From Subtercola boreus (lineage in GTDB: Bacteria; Actinomycetota; Actinomycetes; Actinomycetales; Microbacteriaceae): a stretch of 64,000 nt of DNA. The DNA is taken from the NCBI RefSeq assembly GCF_003399645.1, contig NZ_NBXD01000002.1, positions 124,001 to 188,000 on the forward strand, in the 5' to 3' direction. A program made the position numbers and the translations under genes. Positions within the stretch are counted from its first letter, which is position 1; the number at the start of each line of letters is the position of its first letter. The notes under the pieces are model-generated. The model was not told where the DNA came from, did not search any database, and was given only the letters and a program-made list of their open reading frames with translations. Shown in pieces: positions 17,804 through 26,316 of this stretch.

Positions 17804-18470
17804 GGGAGCGGAGCTGGTCGACCGAGTGCACGACCGCGATGGCGCCGGCCGCCTCAGCGGGCGAGCCGTAGCCCCACTCCACCATGATGGGCGGGATGCC
17901 GTGCTCGGCCGCTCCCTCCATATCGTGAATGCGGTCGCCCACGAGCACCAGGTTAGACAGGTCGACTCCGGCTTCACGCAGCCGCACCAGGGCCTCAGCG
18001 ATCACGTCGCCCTTGGCGCTTCGGCTCTCGTCTTCGCTCGACCCCGTGATGACCACGAAGGCCTCTTCGAGGCGGAGGTGCTCGAGGATGCGGTGTGCCT
18101 GCACCTCGGACTTCGAGGTGGTGATGGCCAGGGGAACCCCGGCCTTGTGCAGGAACCTCACCAGCCCGACCATGCCCGGGAACGTGACCGCGTCGTCCTG
18201 CGGTCCCTCGCTGGCCGCCAGCGCGCGGTAGATACCGAGCGCTTCGGTGGCCTCGGTCTGGTTCATGCCCGCGACGAGCTCGAATCCCTCGAGAATGGGG
18301 GGCCCCACGAAGTGCACCAGCTCGGCGGGCAGCGGCACCGGGCGACCCAGGGCGATGAGCGTTCGCGAGAGTCGGCCGATGATGCCCGGGGCCGAGTCGG
18401 TGATCGTTCCGTCGAGGTCGAAGAGGATGCACGACCACGGTTTCTGGGGTGACGGGGCTGGGGTAGTCAT
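17793..18470 (-). CDS. HAD-superfamily phosphatase, phosphoglycolate-phosphatase-like
   Basis: A haloacid-dehalogenase hydrolase with the nucleophile motif LFDLDGTITDSAPG near the N-terminus, TTSKSE (motif II Thr/Ser), a Lys in RSAKGD and the acidic motif VGDRIHDMEGA. A helical cap domain lies between the first two motifs. This is the Gph/PpaX type; the substrate could be phosphoglycolate, pyrophosphate or a sugar phosphate. ATG 18470 gives 225 residues; a TTG three codons earlier is open but too close to the predicted -10 box. Confidence 0.88.
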   Translation of the reverse strand: MTTPAPSPQKPWSCILFDLDGTITDSAPGIIGRLSRTLIALGRPVPLPAELVHFVGPPILEGFELVAGMNQTEATEALGIYRALAASEGPQDDAVTFPGMVGLVRFLHKAGVPLAITTSKSEVQAHRILEHLRLEEAFVVITGSSEDESRSAKGDVIAEALVRLREAGVDLSNLVLVGDRIHDMEGAAEHGIPPIMVEWGYGSPAEAAGAIAVVHSVDQLRSLLV

Positions 18471-18478
18471 CACCGACA

Positions 18479-18484
18479 ATCCTA
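18479..18484 (-). promoter_or_regulatory. Predicted -10 element of the HAD gene
   Basis: TAGGAT on the minus strand lies 8 bases before ATG 18470 and 5 before GTG 18473. Confidence 0.45.
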
Positions 18485-18548
18485 GGGCGCGGCTGTGAGC
18501 GGAGCTCGCCTTGGCGCCCGCCCCGTTGGCACATAGGATCGGCTCATC

Positions 18549-19799
18549 GTGAACACCGGCTCCGTCGACGCACCGCGCAAGCGACCCTCCACCGCGGTCA
18601 TCCTGACGCTGGTGCTCGTTGTCGTCGCGGCGGTCGTGGTGCTGACGGGCATCCTGCCCCTCGCCGACTCGCTCGCGCTCGCCGACCGGGTCGTTCCGGT
18701 GCTGGGGTTTGTGGTGGGCATCACCATCGTCACGGAACTCGCGGCCGAGGCGGGCCTCTTCTCCGTCGTTTCGGGCTGGCTGGCCCGGTGGGGTCGACGC
18801 CGGGTGTGGATGCTCTGGCTCTTCGTCATCGTGCTGGCCACCCTGAGTACGATCTTCCTCTCGCTGGACACGACCGCCGTGCTCGTGACACCGGTCGTCG
18901 TGCTGCTGGCGCTCGACGCCGGGCTGCCGCCCGTGCCGTTCGCGCTCGCCACGGTCTGGCTCGCGAACACGGCGTCACTGCTGCTGCCCATTTCGAATCT
19001 GACCAACCTGTTGGCCGCGACAGAGCTCGCGAGTGTGGCTCCGGATGCTGCGACCATCGATCTGACGAGCCCGCTGGGGTTCGCGTCGCTGGTGTGGGCT
19101 CCCGCCCTCGTGGGCATCGTCGTACCCGTGATTCTGCTGTCGCTGCTGTTCCGCCGGCAGCTTCGCGGAACGTACAGGGTGCCGGAACGGGCATCCGTCG
19201 TCGACCGGCCCTTGCTCGTGGTGTCGGCCGTCGTCGTCGTGGTGCTGCTGCCGCTGTTGGTCTCGGGGATTCCGGTGTGGATTCCGGCAGCGGCCGGAGC
19301 GGTGGTCCTGGTGATCGCGTTCGCATGGCGGCGACCGGCGGCGCTCGGTGTGGGGCTCGGTGTGGGGCTCGTACCGTGGTCGCCCGTCGCCATCGCGTCG
19401 GGGTTGTTCGTGCTGGTGGAGGCTCTGCAGGTGCACGGGCTGGGCGCGGCCGTGTCGGCGGTTGCGGGCTCGGGATCGTCGTTCGCGGCCCTGCTGCAGC
19501 TCGCAGGGCTCGGCGTCGTCTCGGCGAACGGCATCAACAACCTGCCCGCCTATCTGGTGCTGGAGCCCGCGGCGGGATCGCCGGTGAGGCTCGTCGCGCT
19601 GCTGATCGGGGTGAACCTCGGCCCGCTCGTCACACCGTGGGCGTCACTCGCGACCCTGCTGTGGCACGAGAAGGTCACCGCGCAGGGCGTGTCGATCCGC
19701 TGGGGCCGCTTCGTGTTTGCCGGGCTGGTGGCGGTCGTGGTGACGGTGCCGCTCGCTGTACTGGCGCTCTGGCTGAGCGCCGGTGCGCCCCAGATGTGA
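18549..19799 (+). CDS. ArsB/SLC13-type ion transporter
   Basis: A 416-residue protein with about ten to eleven membrane segments and the fold of the ion transporter superfamily that includes ArsB and SLC13. Characteristic are the half-helix sequences LDTTAVLVTPVVVLL (about 108-122) and SANGINNLPAYLVLEP (about 323-338), which resemble the TAVLLTPV and ANNxPA motifs of arsenite or anion permeases. The substrate is not clear; no arsenic genes lie nearby. Starts with GTG. Confidence 0.85.
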   Translation: MNTGSVDAPRKRPSTAVILTLVLVVVAAVVVLTGILPLADSLALADRVVPVLGFVVGITIVTELAAEAGLFSVVSGWLARWGRRRVWMLWLFVIVLATLSTIFLSLDTTAVLVTPVVVLLALDAGLPPVPFALATVWLANTASLLLPISNLTNLLAATELASVAPDAATIDLTSPLGFASLVWAPALVGIVVPVILLSLLFRRQLRGTYRVPERASVVDRPLLVVSAVVVVVLLPLLVSGIPVWIPAAAGAVVLVIAFAWRRPAALGVGLGVGLVPWSPVAIASGLFVLVEALQVHGLGAAVSAVAGSGSSFAALLQLAGLGVVSANGINNLPAYLVLEPAAGSPVRLVALLIGVNLGPLVTPWASLATLLWHEKVTAQGVSIRWGRFVFAGLVAVVVTVPLAVLALWLSAGAPQM

Positions 19800-19810
19800 G
19801 CATTGTTCGC

Positions 19811-19816
19811 TAATGT
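19811..19816 (+). promoter_or_regulatory. Predicted -10 element of the 19823 gene
   Basis: TAATGT, 6 bases before ATG 19823; leaderless arrangement. Confidence 0.45.
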
Positions 19817-19822
19817 GATGCG

Positions 19823-20203
19823 ATGGACCTCGACGACGGCATAGCTGAACTCGACGATCGTGCAGACCTCGCCGACCTCACCGACCTCGATCGCCTCGCG
19901 GAGGAGCTCTGCGGGCTTCTGGCCAGCCAGGGGGACGAAGCGTGGCGGCAATTCCTCACCCGGTGGGCGGTCGGTTTGCGCACAGGCTCCATCGAGCCGG
20001 AGCAGTTCTTCTGGGGCTGGGGCGGCATGGGAGGTTTCTCGGACTACTACATCGATCCCGTCGACGCCGACAGAAACCGAAGTGAGACCGTTGATGCCTT
20101 CAACCGGGCGTTTCGCGACCTGCAGGGCAGACTCATGCTGACGGCCGAAAAGATCCGGGCGGCGCGAACGGCGCCAGCGGGCGGCAGTGGCGACTCAGAA
20201 TAG
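19823..20203 (+). CDS. Hypothetical acidic protein
   Basis: A 126-residue soluble protein of no family I recognise. It begins with an acidic Asp/Leu-rich stretch ([16 protein letters not shown]...), has a Trp/Gly-rich centre ([15 protein letters not shown], about 62-76) and a helical C-terminal part. Codon use is like its neighbours. It ends convergently with nucS, overlapping by nine bases. A leaderless promoter supports expression. Confidence 0.6.
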   Translation: MDLDDGIAELDDRADLADLTDLDRLAEELCGLLASQGDEAWRQFLTRWAVGLRTGSIEPEQFFWGWGGMGGFSDYYIDPVDADRNRSETVDAFNRAFRDLQGRLMLTAEKIRAARTAPAGGSGDSE

Positions 20204-20890
20204 CCTGCTCTCGCTGTCGTCGAGGCCGCGCATGGCGTCGTAGTCGAGCAGCAGGGTACGGATGCCGCGGTCGTGCGCGAGCGTTCGGGCCTGCGGCTTG
20301 ATCTCCTGGGCCGCGAAGATTCCGGTCACGGGAGCGAGGTGCGGATCGCGGTTCATTAGTTCGAGGTACCGCGTCAGCTGTTCGACCCCGTCGATGTCTC
20401 CGCGGCGTTTCAGCTCGACCGCGACCGCGGCCCCCTTCGCATCTCGGGCGAGGATGTCGACCGGCCCGATCGCGGTCATGTATTCGCGACGTACCAGCAC
20501 GTGGCCCTCGCCCAGCAACTCGATCTGCTCGGCCAGCAGCTTCTGGAGATGGGCTTCCACTCCGTCCTTCACCAGACCGGGATCGACTCCGAGATCGTGC
20601 GACGCATCGGAGAACACCTCGTGGATCGACACCACGAGAAGATCAGCCGTCTTCGCATGGGTGACCTTCCAGAGCTGGGTGATACCGGCATCCCGCTGCT
20701 CGTCGTCTGGCTCCAGAATTTGGAGCGTGCACGGCGGGCTCATCCAGTTGAGGGGCTTGTAGGAGCCGCCGTCGCTGTGCACGAGGATGCTGCCGTCGTT
20801 CTTCAGCATCAACAGGCGGGTCGCGAGGGGCAGGTGAGCGCTCAGTCGACCGGCGTAGTCGACGGCGCATCGGGCTATGACAAGACGCAC
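20195..20890 (-). CDS. nucS: Mismatch-specific endonuclease NucS (EndoMS)
   Basis: The 231-residue nuclease that replaces MutS/MutL mismatch repair in most actinobacteria and many archaea: it cuts both strands at mismatches. The N-terminal DNA-binding domain begins [16 protein letters not shown]. The C-terminal RecB-like catalytic domain shows GPVDILARD (Asp) and [10 protein letters not shown] (Glu, Lys), then [10 protein letters not shown]. The length matches the family. GTG start, 6 bases behind TAAACT. Confidence 0.95.
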   Translation of the reverse strand: MRLVIARCAVDYAGRLSAHLPLATRLLMLKNDGSILVHSDGGSYKPLNWMSPPCTLQILEPDDEQRDAGITQLWKVTHAKTADLLVVSIHEVFSDASHDLGVDPGLVKDGVEAHLQKLLAEQIELLGEGHVLVRREYMTAIGPVDILARDAKGAAVAVELKRRGDIDGVEQLTRYLELMNRDPHLAPVTGIFAAQEIKPQARTLAHDRGIRTLLLDYDAMRGLDDSESRLF

Positions 20891-20896
20891 CCCCCG

Positions 20897-20902
20897 AGTT
20901 TA
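20897..20902 (-). promoter_or_regulatory. Predicted -10 element of nucS
   Basis: TAAACT on the minus strand, 6 bases before GTG 20890; leaderless arrangement. Confidence 0.5.
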
Positions 20903-20911
20903 GGCGTGGGT

Positions 20912-22267
20912 TCAGGGCCGAACGAAGCGCCCCGAACGCTCGCGGGCGGCGGGGGAGGCCAGCGCGGCGAGGATGAGCAGCGCCAGAATCACGTAGAGGG
21001 CGTTCAGGATGCCGAACTGCTGACCGAGAAAGCCGAGCAGGGGCGGTCCCGCGAGAAACGCGAGATAGCCGATCATCGCGACGGCGCTGACGCGCGCGGT
21101 GGCCTTCACGGGGTCGTCTGCGGCCGCAGACATGCCCACGGGGAATCCGAGCGAGGCGCCGAGGCCCCACAGCACAGCTCCGACCACAGCCATCCAGAAG
21201 CTCGGCGCGAGGATGAAACCGAGCAGGCCGATCGCGCCGAAAAGCGCCGACCAGCGGAGGATCGGCACGCGCCCGAAACGGTCGAGGAGGGGCCCGCCGG
21301 CTACGCGGCCGAGCGTCATTGCCGCGACGAAGACGCCGAAGACGAGGGCGCCGGTCGTGTTGCTCTGGTGATGCCCGTCGACCGTGGCGATGGCCAACCA
21401 GTCGTTCGCCGAACCCTCGGCGAACGCCATCCCGAGCATGATGAGGCCGATCAACAGCAGGCGGGTGTCGGCCCAGACCGAGAGGTTCTCCCGCATCCGC
21501 ACCGCCAGGGGGGCCTGGGGAGTATCGACCGCCGCTTTCGCATCGATGTGCTCGGGGATGTACCTCACGATGACGACCCCGGTCACCGCGATCAGCACGG
21601 CCATCACCCCGAGGTGCCAGGCGACGGGGATGTCGAGGGCCGAGGCGGCCGCGCCGATCCCTGCGCCCGCCACCGTGCCGAAGCTGAAGAAGGCGTGCAT
21701 GAGGGGGAGGAGCGTTCGTCCGACGGCGCGTTCGACCGCGGCGCCCTCGACGTTGATCATGACGTCGGCGGCGCCGTTGCCGAAGCCGAGGATGGCGAGG
21801 AAGATCATGCCCAGCGCGAGCTCGGGGAAGAAGGTCGCCGTGACCCCGACGCCGGCGATGCCGACAGCGACGAGGGCCATGCTGAACGCAATGCCCCGAC
21901 GCGGGCCGAGGTGGGAGAGCAGCTGCTGGGAGGCGATGAGGCCGATCACCGCGCCGCCGGAGAGGCCGAGGATGAGCAGGCCCACCTGAGAGGTGTCGAG
22001 GCGCAGGTCATCGCGAACGGCAGGAAGACGGGAGACCCAGGTTGCGATCGCCAGACCGCTGAGAGTGAAGACGACGAAGATCGCGTTTCGCCAGGCGCGG
22101 AGGCCGGGGGTGCTCGAGAGCTTCGCGACGGCGCCCTGGGTTGCGTCGGCTGTGCCCCGGGGTGTTTCGGCTGTGCCCCGGGGTGTTTCGGCGGTGTCCG
22201 GGGTTGCGTCGGCTGTGCCCGGGGTTGCGTCGGCGGCCGGTGCGGTGAAGTCGGCGGGCTTCGGCAT
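20912..22267 (-). CDS. MFS transporter
   Basis: A 451-residue major facilitator with about twelve membrane segments starting near residue 62 (WRNAIFVVFTLSGLAIATWVSRLP). The N-terminal 50 residues are a Thr/Ala/Pro-rich repeat (see 22135-22245), absent from most relatives. The layout resembles the YbjJ/Fucose-permease-like group; the substrate is unknown. The divergent LacI-type regulator 84 bases away is the likely controller, which hints at a sugar or nucleoside substrate. GAGGAA lies in front of the ATG. Confidence 0.87.
   Translation of the reverse strand: MPKPADFTAPAADATPGTADATPDTAETPRGTAETPRGTADATQGAVAKLSSTPGLRAWRNAIFVVFTLSGLAIATWVSRLPAVRDDLRLDTSQVGLLILGLSGGAVIGLIASQQLLSHLGPRRGIAFSMALVAVGIAGVGVTATFFPELALGMIFLAILGFGNGAADVMINVEGAAVERAVGRTLLPLMHAFFSFGTVAGAGIGAAASALDIPVAWHLGVMAVLIAVTGVVIVRYIPEHIDAKAAVDTPQAPLAVRMRENLSVWADTRLLLIGLIMLGMAFAEGSANDWLAIATVDGHHQSNTTGALVFGVFVAAMTLGRVAGGPLLDRFGRVPILRWSALFGAIGLLGFILAPSFWMAVVGAVLWGLGASLGFPVGMSAAADDPVKATARVSAVAMIGYLAFLAGPPLLGFLGQQFGILNALYVILALLILAALASPAARERSGRFVRP
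22135..22245. repeat. In-frame repeats in the 5' end of the MFS gene
   Basis: Units near GGCTGTGCCCCGGGGTGTTTC, about 24 bp each, recur four to five times and encode TPRGTAET-like octapeptides at the transporter N-terminus. Confidence 0.75.
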
Positions 22268-22328
22268 GGGGGTTCCTCGGGGCTCTGATGCTGTGGGTTC
22301 AGGGGGAATGCGGTGCGGGAGGGCCGCT

Positions 22329-22344
22329 ATCGAATCGATTCGAT
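22329..22344. promoter_or_regulatory. LacI-type operator, perfect 16-bp palindrome
   Basis: ATCGAATCGATTCGAT is a perfect palindrome with a central CG, the usual form of LacI/GalR operators. It lies between the divergent MFS and LacI genes, inside GGGCCG...CGGCCC arms (22321-22326 and 22345-22350). The regulator probably controls itself and the transporter. Confidence 0.7.
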
Positions 22345-22350
22345 CGGCCC

Positions 22351-23469
22351 ATGACTAGGCTATGGGATGTGGGTGCAGACAATCAACCTCATGTCGACGG
22401 CGACGTGGTGACGAAGGCGGGCCAGGCTCGGCCGACCCTCGCAGACGTTGCGAAACGTGCCGGGGTTTCGGGTTCCACCGCGTCCATCGCGTTCAGTGGC
22501 GTCGGCTCCATCTCCGAGGCGACGCGCTCGCGCGTGCTGCGGGCGGCCGATGAGCTGCGGTACTTCGGGCCCGATCCGCGCGCACGCTCCCTGCGGCAGG
22601 GTCGGTCGGGCATCGTGGGCGTGGTGCTGGAGGATCGTGTGCTGCACTCCTTCCGAGATCCCATGACGATCGCAGTGCTCGACGGAATCTCGCAGGAACT
22701 CGATGCGGAGCACGGCGGGATGCTGCTGCTCACGTCGACCGGTGTCGGGGAGTCGACAATCCAGAGCGCGGTCTTCGATGCCGCCGTCTTTCTCGGCTGC
22801 AGCCCTCACCTCCGGCGGTCGATCGAGGTGATGCGGCAGCGCAACATCCCGATGGTCGCGATCGAGGGCCAACCATTCGACGGGGTTTTGAGCGTCGCGC
22901 TCGACAATCGCGAGGCATCCGCTCGCCTGGCAGCGCACCTGCACGGTCTTGGGCACCGTGCAGTTGCCACCGTGACCCTGCCGATGGATGCCCGGCGGGA
23001 GCTGCTGGAACTCGATGCGTCGGTCGTCGCCGGGGCCACGACGGCGGTGAGTATCGACCGGCTGGCCGGTGCGCGTGAGGTGTATCCCGCGCTGGGCGGG
23101 TTCGTGGCGGCGAACTCGTCGAGCGACGAGGGGTATGCGGCTGGGTTGAGGGTGCTCGGGGCGGGCGGCGGCTCGGGGCGCCCCACCGCGATCATGGCAC
23201 AGAGCGACCTGCTCGCCGTGGGGGTCATCCGCGCGGCGGAGTCGCTCGGCCTCCGCGTGCCCGCCGACCTGACTGTGGTCGGTTTCGACGGTGCCCGTAT
23301 CGAGGGCCTCAGCGACCACGACCTGACGACCATGGTTCAGCCCGCGACCGAGAAAGGCCGTGCCGCCGGGCGTGCGGTGACCGAGCTGCTGGCGGGCGAG
23401 CACCCGCCCGACGTCGCCTTCACCTGCGACCTGCACATCGGCACGACCTCCGGGCCGCCGCACCGCTGA
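22351..23469 (+). CDS. LacI-family transcriptional regulator
   Basis: A LacI/GalR repressor: N-terminal helix-turn-helix (RPTLADVAKRAGVSGSTASIAFSG, split by the turn at RAGVS), a hinge, then a periplasmic-binding-protein-like sensor domain (GIVGVVLEDRVL... ending TSGPPHR). Several starts are open. ATG 22351 abuts the palindrome; GTG 22369 lies 7 bases after TAGGCT and would give a leaderless mRNA; GTG 22405 and 22408 are closer to the domain. The divergent MFS gene and the operator between them indicate local regulation. The effector is unknown. Confidence 0.88.
   Translation: MTRLWDVGADNQPHVDGDVVTKAGQARPTLADVAKRAGVSGSTASIAFSGVGSISEATRSRVLRAADELRYFGPDPRARSLRQGRSGIVGVVLEDRVLHSFRDPMTIAVLDGISQELDAEHGGMLLLTSTGVGESTIQSAVFDAAVFLGCSPHLRRSIEVMRQRNIPMVAIEGQPFDGVLSVALDNREASARLAAHLHGLGHRAVATVTLPMDARRELLELDASVVAGATTAVSIDRLAGAREVYPALGGFVAANSSSDEGYAAGLRVLGAGGGSGRPTAIMAQSDLLAVGVIRAAESLGLRVPADLTVVGFDGARIEGLSDHDLTTMVQPATEKGRAAGRAVTELLAGEHPPDVAFTCDLHIGTTSGPPHR
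22356..22361 (+). promoter_or_regulatory. Possible -10 element of the LacI-type gene
   Basis: TAGGCT, 7 bases before GTG 22369 and next to the palindromic operator, so a bound repressor would block it. Confidence 0.4.
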
Positions 23470-23684
23470 TGACGGCGACCCGTTGATGCCGCAGTGCCAC
23501 TGATCTCCCGCCCCACCGACGCGGCGCGGAGGCGTCAACTCTGACTTTTTTCTCATCGATTCTGCAGAGTGACGTAATAGTGCGGCTCACAACGACTCTC
23601 TGTCTGTGACAGGCCAGCGGGTCGCCGTCACACATCGTGACTGAGTTCGTGCGCTGGTGAAGAACCAACCCGAAAGAGACCTCC

Positions 23685-23843
23685 GTGAAGATCAATCACT
23701 CGTTTGCACGCAAAGCCGTCGTCGTTGCCACCACGCTCGCCCTCACCGCAGCCATCTCTGCGTCTGGTGCGGGCGCGGCGAATGCCTTCACCTGCAGCGC
23801 CCACGGCACGACCGGGCCCATCTGCATACCTGCGAAGCGTTAG
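23685..23843 (+). CDS. Small secreted peptide precursor with two cysteines
   Basis: The GTG at 23685 opens a 52-residue frame: positive N-terminus (MKINHSFARK), a hydrophobic core (AVVVATTLALTAAISA) and an AxA signal-peptidase site (ANA). Cleavage would leave FTCSAHGTTGPICIPAKR, 18 residues with two cysteines nine apart and a basic end. A weak GAAAGAG lies 6 bases upstream of the GTG. The longer overlapping frame (from 23657) runs into the next gene and lacks these properties. No homologue is recognised; role open (signal, bacteriocin-like or wall peptide). Confidence 0.6.
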   Translation: MKINHSFARKAVVVATTLALTAAISASGAGAANAFTCSAHGTTGPICIPAKR

Positions 23844-23905
23844 GTCAACGCGCATTCAGACCGTGCGCAGAGGCCTGGGAGAAGCGCGCACGGCAGGATG
23901 GGTGC

Positions 23906-24730
23906 ATGCTTCTCACCGTTCTCGGAACAGCCAACCCCTTCCCCGTGCCCGGCAACGCCTGCTCGGGATACCTGTTGCGGTCGGCGGCGGCTCCGGATGC
24001 CCGCCCGACCGCCCTCTGGATCGACGCCGGTTCGGGCACTCTCGCCGAGCTGCAGCGGCACATCGCCCTCGATGAACTCGACGCGGTGTTCGTCTCGCAC
24101 CGGCATGCAGACCACACGTCCGACCTCCTCGTGGCCTCGTATGCGCTGAGGTTCGGGGTTGAGGGGGCGGCTGACGCCGCCGCCGGCGGTGTCGGCGGGT
24201 CGGGGCTGGCCCGGCGCGTGCGGGTGTTCGGCCCCGAGGGTCTTGCGGAGCGGCTGGCCGATTTTCTCGGTCCGGGCTCGCTCGCGGGACTTCTGACGGT
24301 GTTCGAGTTCGTCGAGTTGCACGGCTGGGGCGAAGCGGTGGTCGGAGAGCTCGGACTCGCGTGGGGTCCGGTGTCGCACGGCGTGCCGGCGTTCGGGCTG
24401 ACCGTTCGCGGCGCCACCACCGCCAGCGCTGCCCCGCGCAGCGGGTTCACGTACTCCGGCGACACGGCGCCCTGTATCTCGCTCGTCGAGCTGGCGGAGG
24501 AGTCGTCGACGCTGCTCTGCGAGGTCGGGTACTCTGTGGCGCCGGACGACGAGTACGTGCACTGCACGCCCGAAGACGCCGGGCGCCAGGCGACCGAAGC
24601 CGGCGTCGAAACCCTCATCCTCACGCACCTCGCTCAGGGCCTCGAGGCGTCAGCCGCCGTCGAACGCGCGCGCACCACCTTCGAGGGGACCGTGCAGGTG
24701 GCGACACCCGGCGCGACCTTCGCCGTCTGA
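23906..24730 (+). CDS. MBL-fold metal-dependent hydrolase (RNase Z-like)
   Basis: A 274-residue metallo-beta-lactamase-fold protein starting MLLTVLGTANPFPVPG. The metal-binding motif is SHRHADHTSDLL (HxHxDH with Arg in place of the usual residue), with further ligands in YSGDTAPC (Asp) and a late TH (LILTHLAQG). The lay-out is that of the RNase Z/AtsA-like group. The true substrate is unknown. The start at 23906 excludes 83 upstream codons that overlap the secreted peptide gene. Confidence 0.87.
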   Translation: MLLTVLGTANPFPVPGNACSGYLLRSAAAPDARPTALWIDAGSGTLAELQRHIALDELDAVFVSHRHADHTSDLLVASYALRFGVEGAADAAAGGVGGSGLARRVRVFGPEGLAERLADFLGPGSLAGLLTVFEFVELHGWGEAVVGELGLAWGPVSHGVPAFGLTVRGATTASAAPRSGFTYSGDTAPCISLVELAEESSTLLCEVGYSVAPDDEYVHCTPEDAGRQATEAGVETLILTHLAQGLEASAAVERARTTFEGTVQVATPGATFAV

Positions 24731-24879
24731 ACCGGCACCCTATGGGGCCCACTGTGCGGCGACACGCGTACATGCCCCGTCCGCCAGCGACCCCGCCCCG
24801 CCGACGCCTTCGCCCCGCCAGCGACCCGACCGCCAGCGACTCCGCCCCGCCGCCGACCAGCGGTGCGCCGACGCCGGCG
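24731..24879. repeat. C-rich degenerate repeats between MBL and MATE genes
   Basis: CCGCCAGCGAC-like units recur at about 24781-24868 in the gap between the two convergent genes. No hairpin with a T-run is seen. Confidence 0.5.
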
Positions 24880-26211
24880 CTACGCGGGCGCCCCGGCGAT
24901 CATCCAGCGCTCCGTGCGCGCCCGAAGCCCCAGCGTCAGCGCACGCGCGCCGATGTACCCGTACCCGAACGCCGCCCACAACCACACCAGCGCCGCATCG
25001 CCACCCGGCGCCAGCACCACTGCGAGTCCGAGCAGCGGAGCGTAGACCGCCAGGTTCACGAGCCCGCTGATCGCCAGGTAGCGCGCGTCGCCCGCCCCGA
25101 TCAGCACCCCGTCGAGCACGAAGACGTATCCCGCGAGCGGGATGCCCGCCGCCATCGCCAGCGCCGTCACCCCGAGGGCCCGCTGCACCTCGCTGCTCGA
25201 TGTGAAGACAGGCCCCAGAAGTCCCAGCGCGGCGACCAGCGCCAGGAGCCCTCCGAGCACGGCACCCGCGGCCAGCCCCCAGAGCACGAGCCGCCGCGTG
25301 ACCTCCCTCACCCGCGCGACATCGCCGGAGCCGAGACCGTGGCCCACCATCGCCTGCCCGGCGATCGCCAGAGCGTCGAGAATGAACGCCAGCGTCGTGA
25401 ACAGCGTCAGCGCGATCTGGAAGGCGCCGAGTTCGACGACGCCGAGCGTCGCTGCGACGGCGACCGTGGCGAGGATGGCTGCCCGGAGGCTCACCGTGCG
25501 AACGAACAGCCAGGCTCCGGATGCTGCGGCCGACCCCACTCCGTCGAGGCCCGGTCGGAGGCTCGCGCCACTGGCCCGGGCCGCTCGCACAGCGATGACG
25601 AGGTAGACCGCTGCCATCCCCCACTGCGCGATGACCGTTCCGGCCGCGGAGCCGGCGATTCCCCACCCGAATCCGTAGATGAACAGCGCGTTCAGGCCCG
25701 CATTCGCGGCGAAGCCGGCGACCGCGACCACGAGCGGAGTTCGGGTGTCCTGCAGGCCTCGCAGCAGCCCGGTCGCCGCGATGACCAGCAGCATGGCGGG
25801 CAGACCGGCCAGCGAGACGGTGAGGTAGGTGACGGCATCCGATGCCACGGCAGTATCGGCGGTGAACAGGCCGACGACGGGCCGCGCGAAGAGGAGGCCG
25901 AGCAGAACCACGACCACACCGAGGCCCAGCGCGAGCCAGAGCCCGTCGACACCGGCCCGGATGGCCCCCGTGCGGTCGCCGGCCCCCAGGCGCCGGGCCA
26001 CCGCGGGGGTCGTCGCGTATGCGAGGAAGATCAACAGCCCGATGACCGTCTGCACGATTGCGCTCGCGATGGAGAGGGCCGCCAGCGGTACCTCCCCCAG
26101 GTGACCGATGAGAGCCGTGTCGGTGAGCAGGAACAGAGGCTCGGCCACGAGGGCGCCGAGCGCGGGCACGGCGAGACCCAGGATGTCGCGGTCGAGGCTC
26201 GGAACGGGCAT
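24880..26211 (-). CDS. MATE-family efflux transporter (DinF-like)
   Basis: A 443-residue multidrug and toxin extrusion protein with about twelve membrane segments. The N-terminus (DRDILGLAVPALGALVAEPLFLLTDTALIGHLGE) is the classic MATE start, and the second half repeats the pattern (ELGAFQIALTLFTTLAFILDALAIAGQAMVG). The DinF subgroup exports cationic drugs or oxidation products. TACGTT lies 6 bases before the ATG. It is divergent from the M13 peptidase gene. Confidence 0.92.
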   Translation of the reverse strand: MPVPSLDRDILGLAVPALGALVAEPLFLLTDTALIGHLGEVPLAALSIASAIVQTVIGLLIFLAYATTPAVARRLGAGDRTGAIRAGVDGLWLALGLGVVVVLLGLLFARPVVGLFTADTAVASDAVTYLTVSLAGLPAMLLVIAATGLLRGLQDTRTPLVVAVAGFAANAGLNALFIYGFGWGIAGSAAGTVIAQWGMAAVYLVIAVRAARASGASLRPGLDGVGSAAASGAWLFVRTVSLRAAILATVAVAATLGVVELGAFQIALTLFTTLAFILDALAIAGQAMVGHGLGSGDVARVREVTRRLVLWGLAAGAVLGGLLALVAALGLLGPVFTSSSEVQRALGVTALAMAAGIPLAGYVFVLDGVLIGAGDARYLAISGLVNLAVYAPLLGLAVVLAPGGDAALVWLWAAFGYGYIGARALTLGLRARTERWMIAGAPA

Positions 26212-26217
26212 CCACCA

Positions 26218-26223
26218 AACGTA
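26218..26223 (-). promoter_or_regulatory. Predicted -10 element of the MATE gene
   Basis: TACGTT on the minus strand, 6 bases before ATG 26211; leaderless arrangement. Confidence 0.45.
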
Positions 26224-26303
26224 GCCATCACCGCCGACACCCGGTGCAACGGGGTCTTCGGATGCGCGGAGCCCCCGCTCTGCCGAGTGTCAGACGGCGT
26301 CGG

Positions 26304-26309
26304 TAGTGT
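26304..26309 (+). promoter_or_regulatory. Predicted -10 element of the M13 peptidase gene
   Basis: TAGTGT, 7 bases before ATG 26317; leaderless arrangement. Confidence 0.5.
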
Positions 26310-26316
26310 GGGGGGT

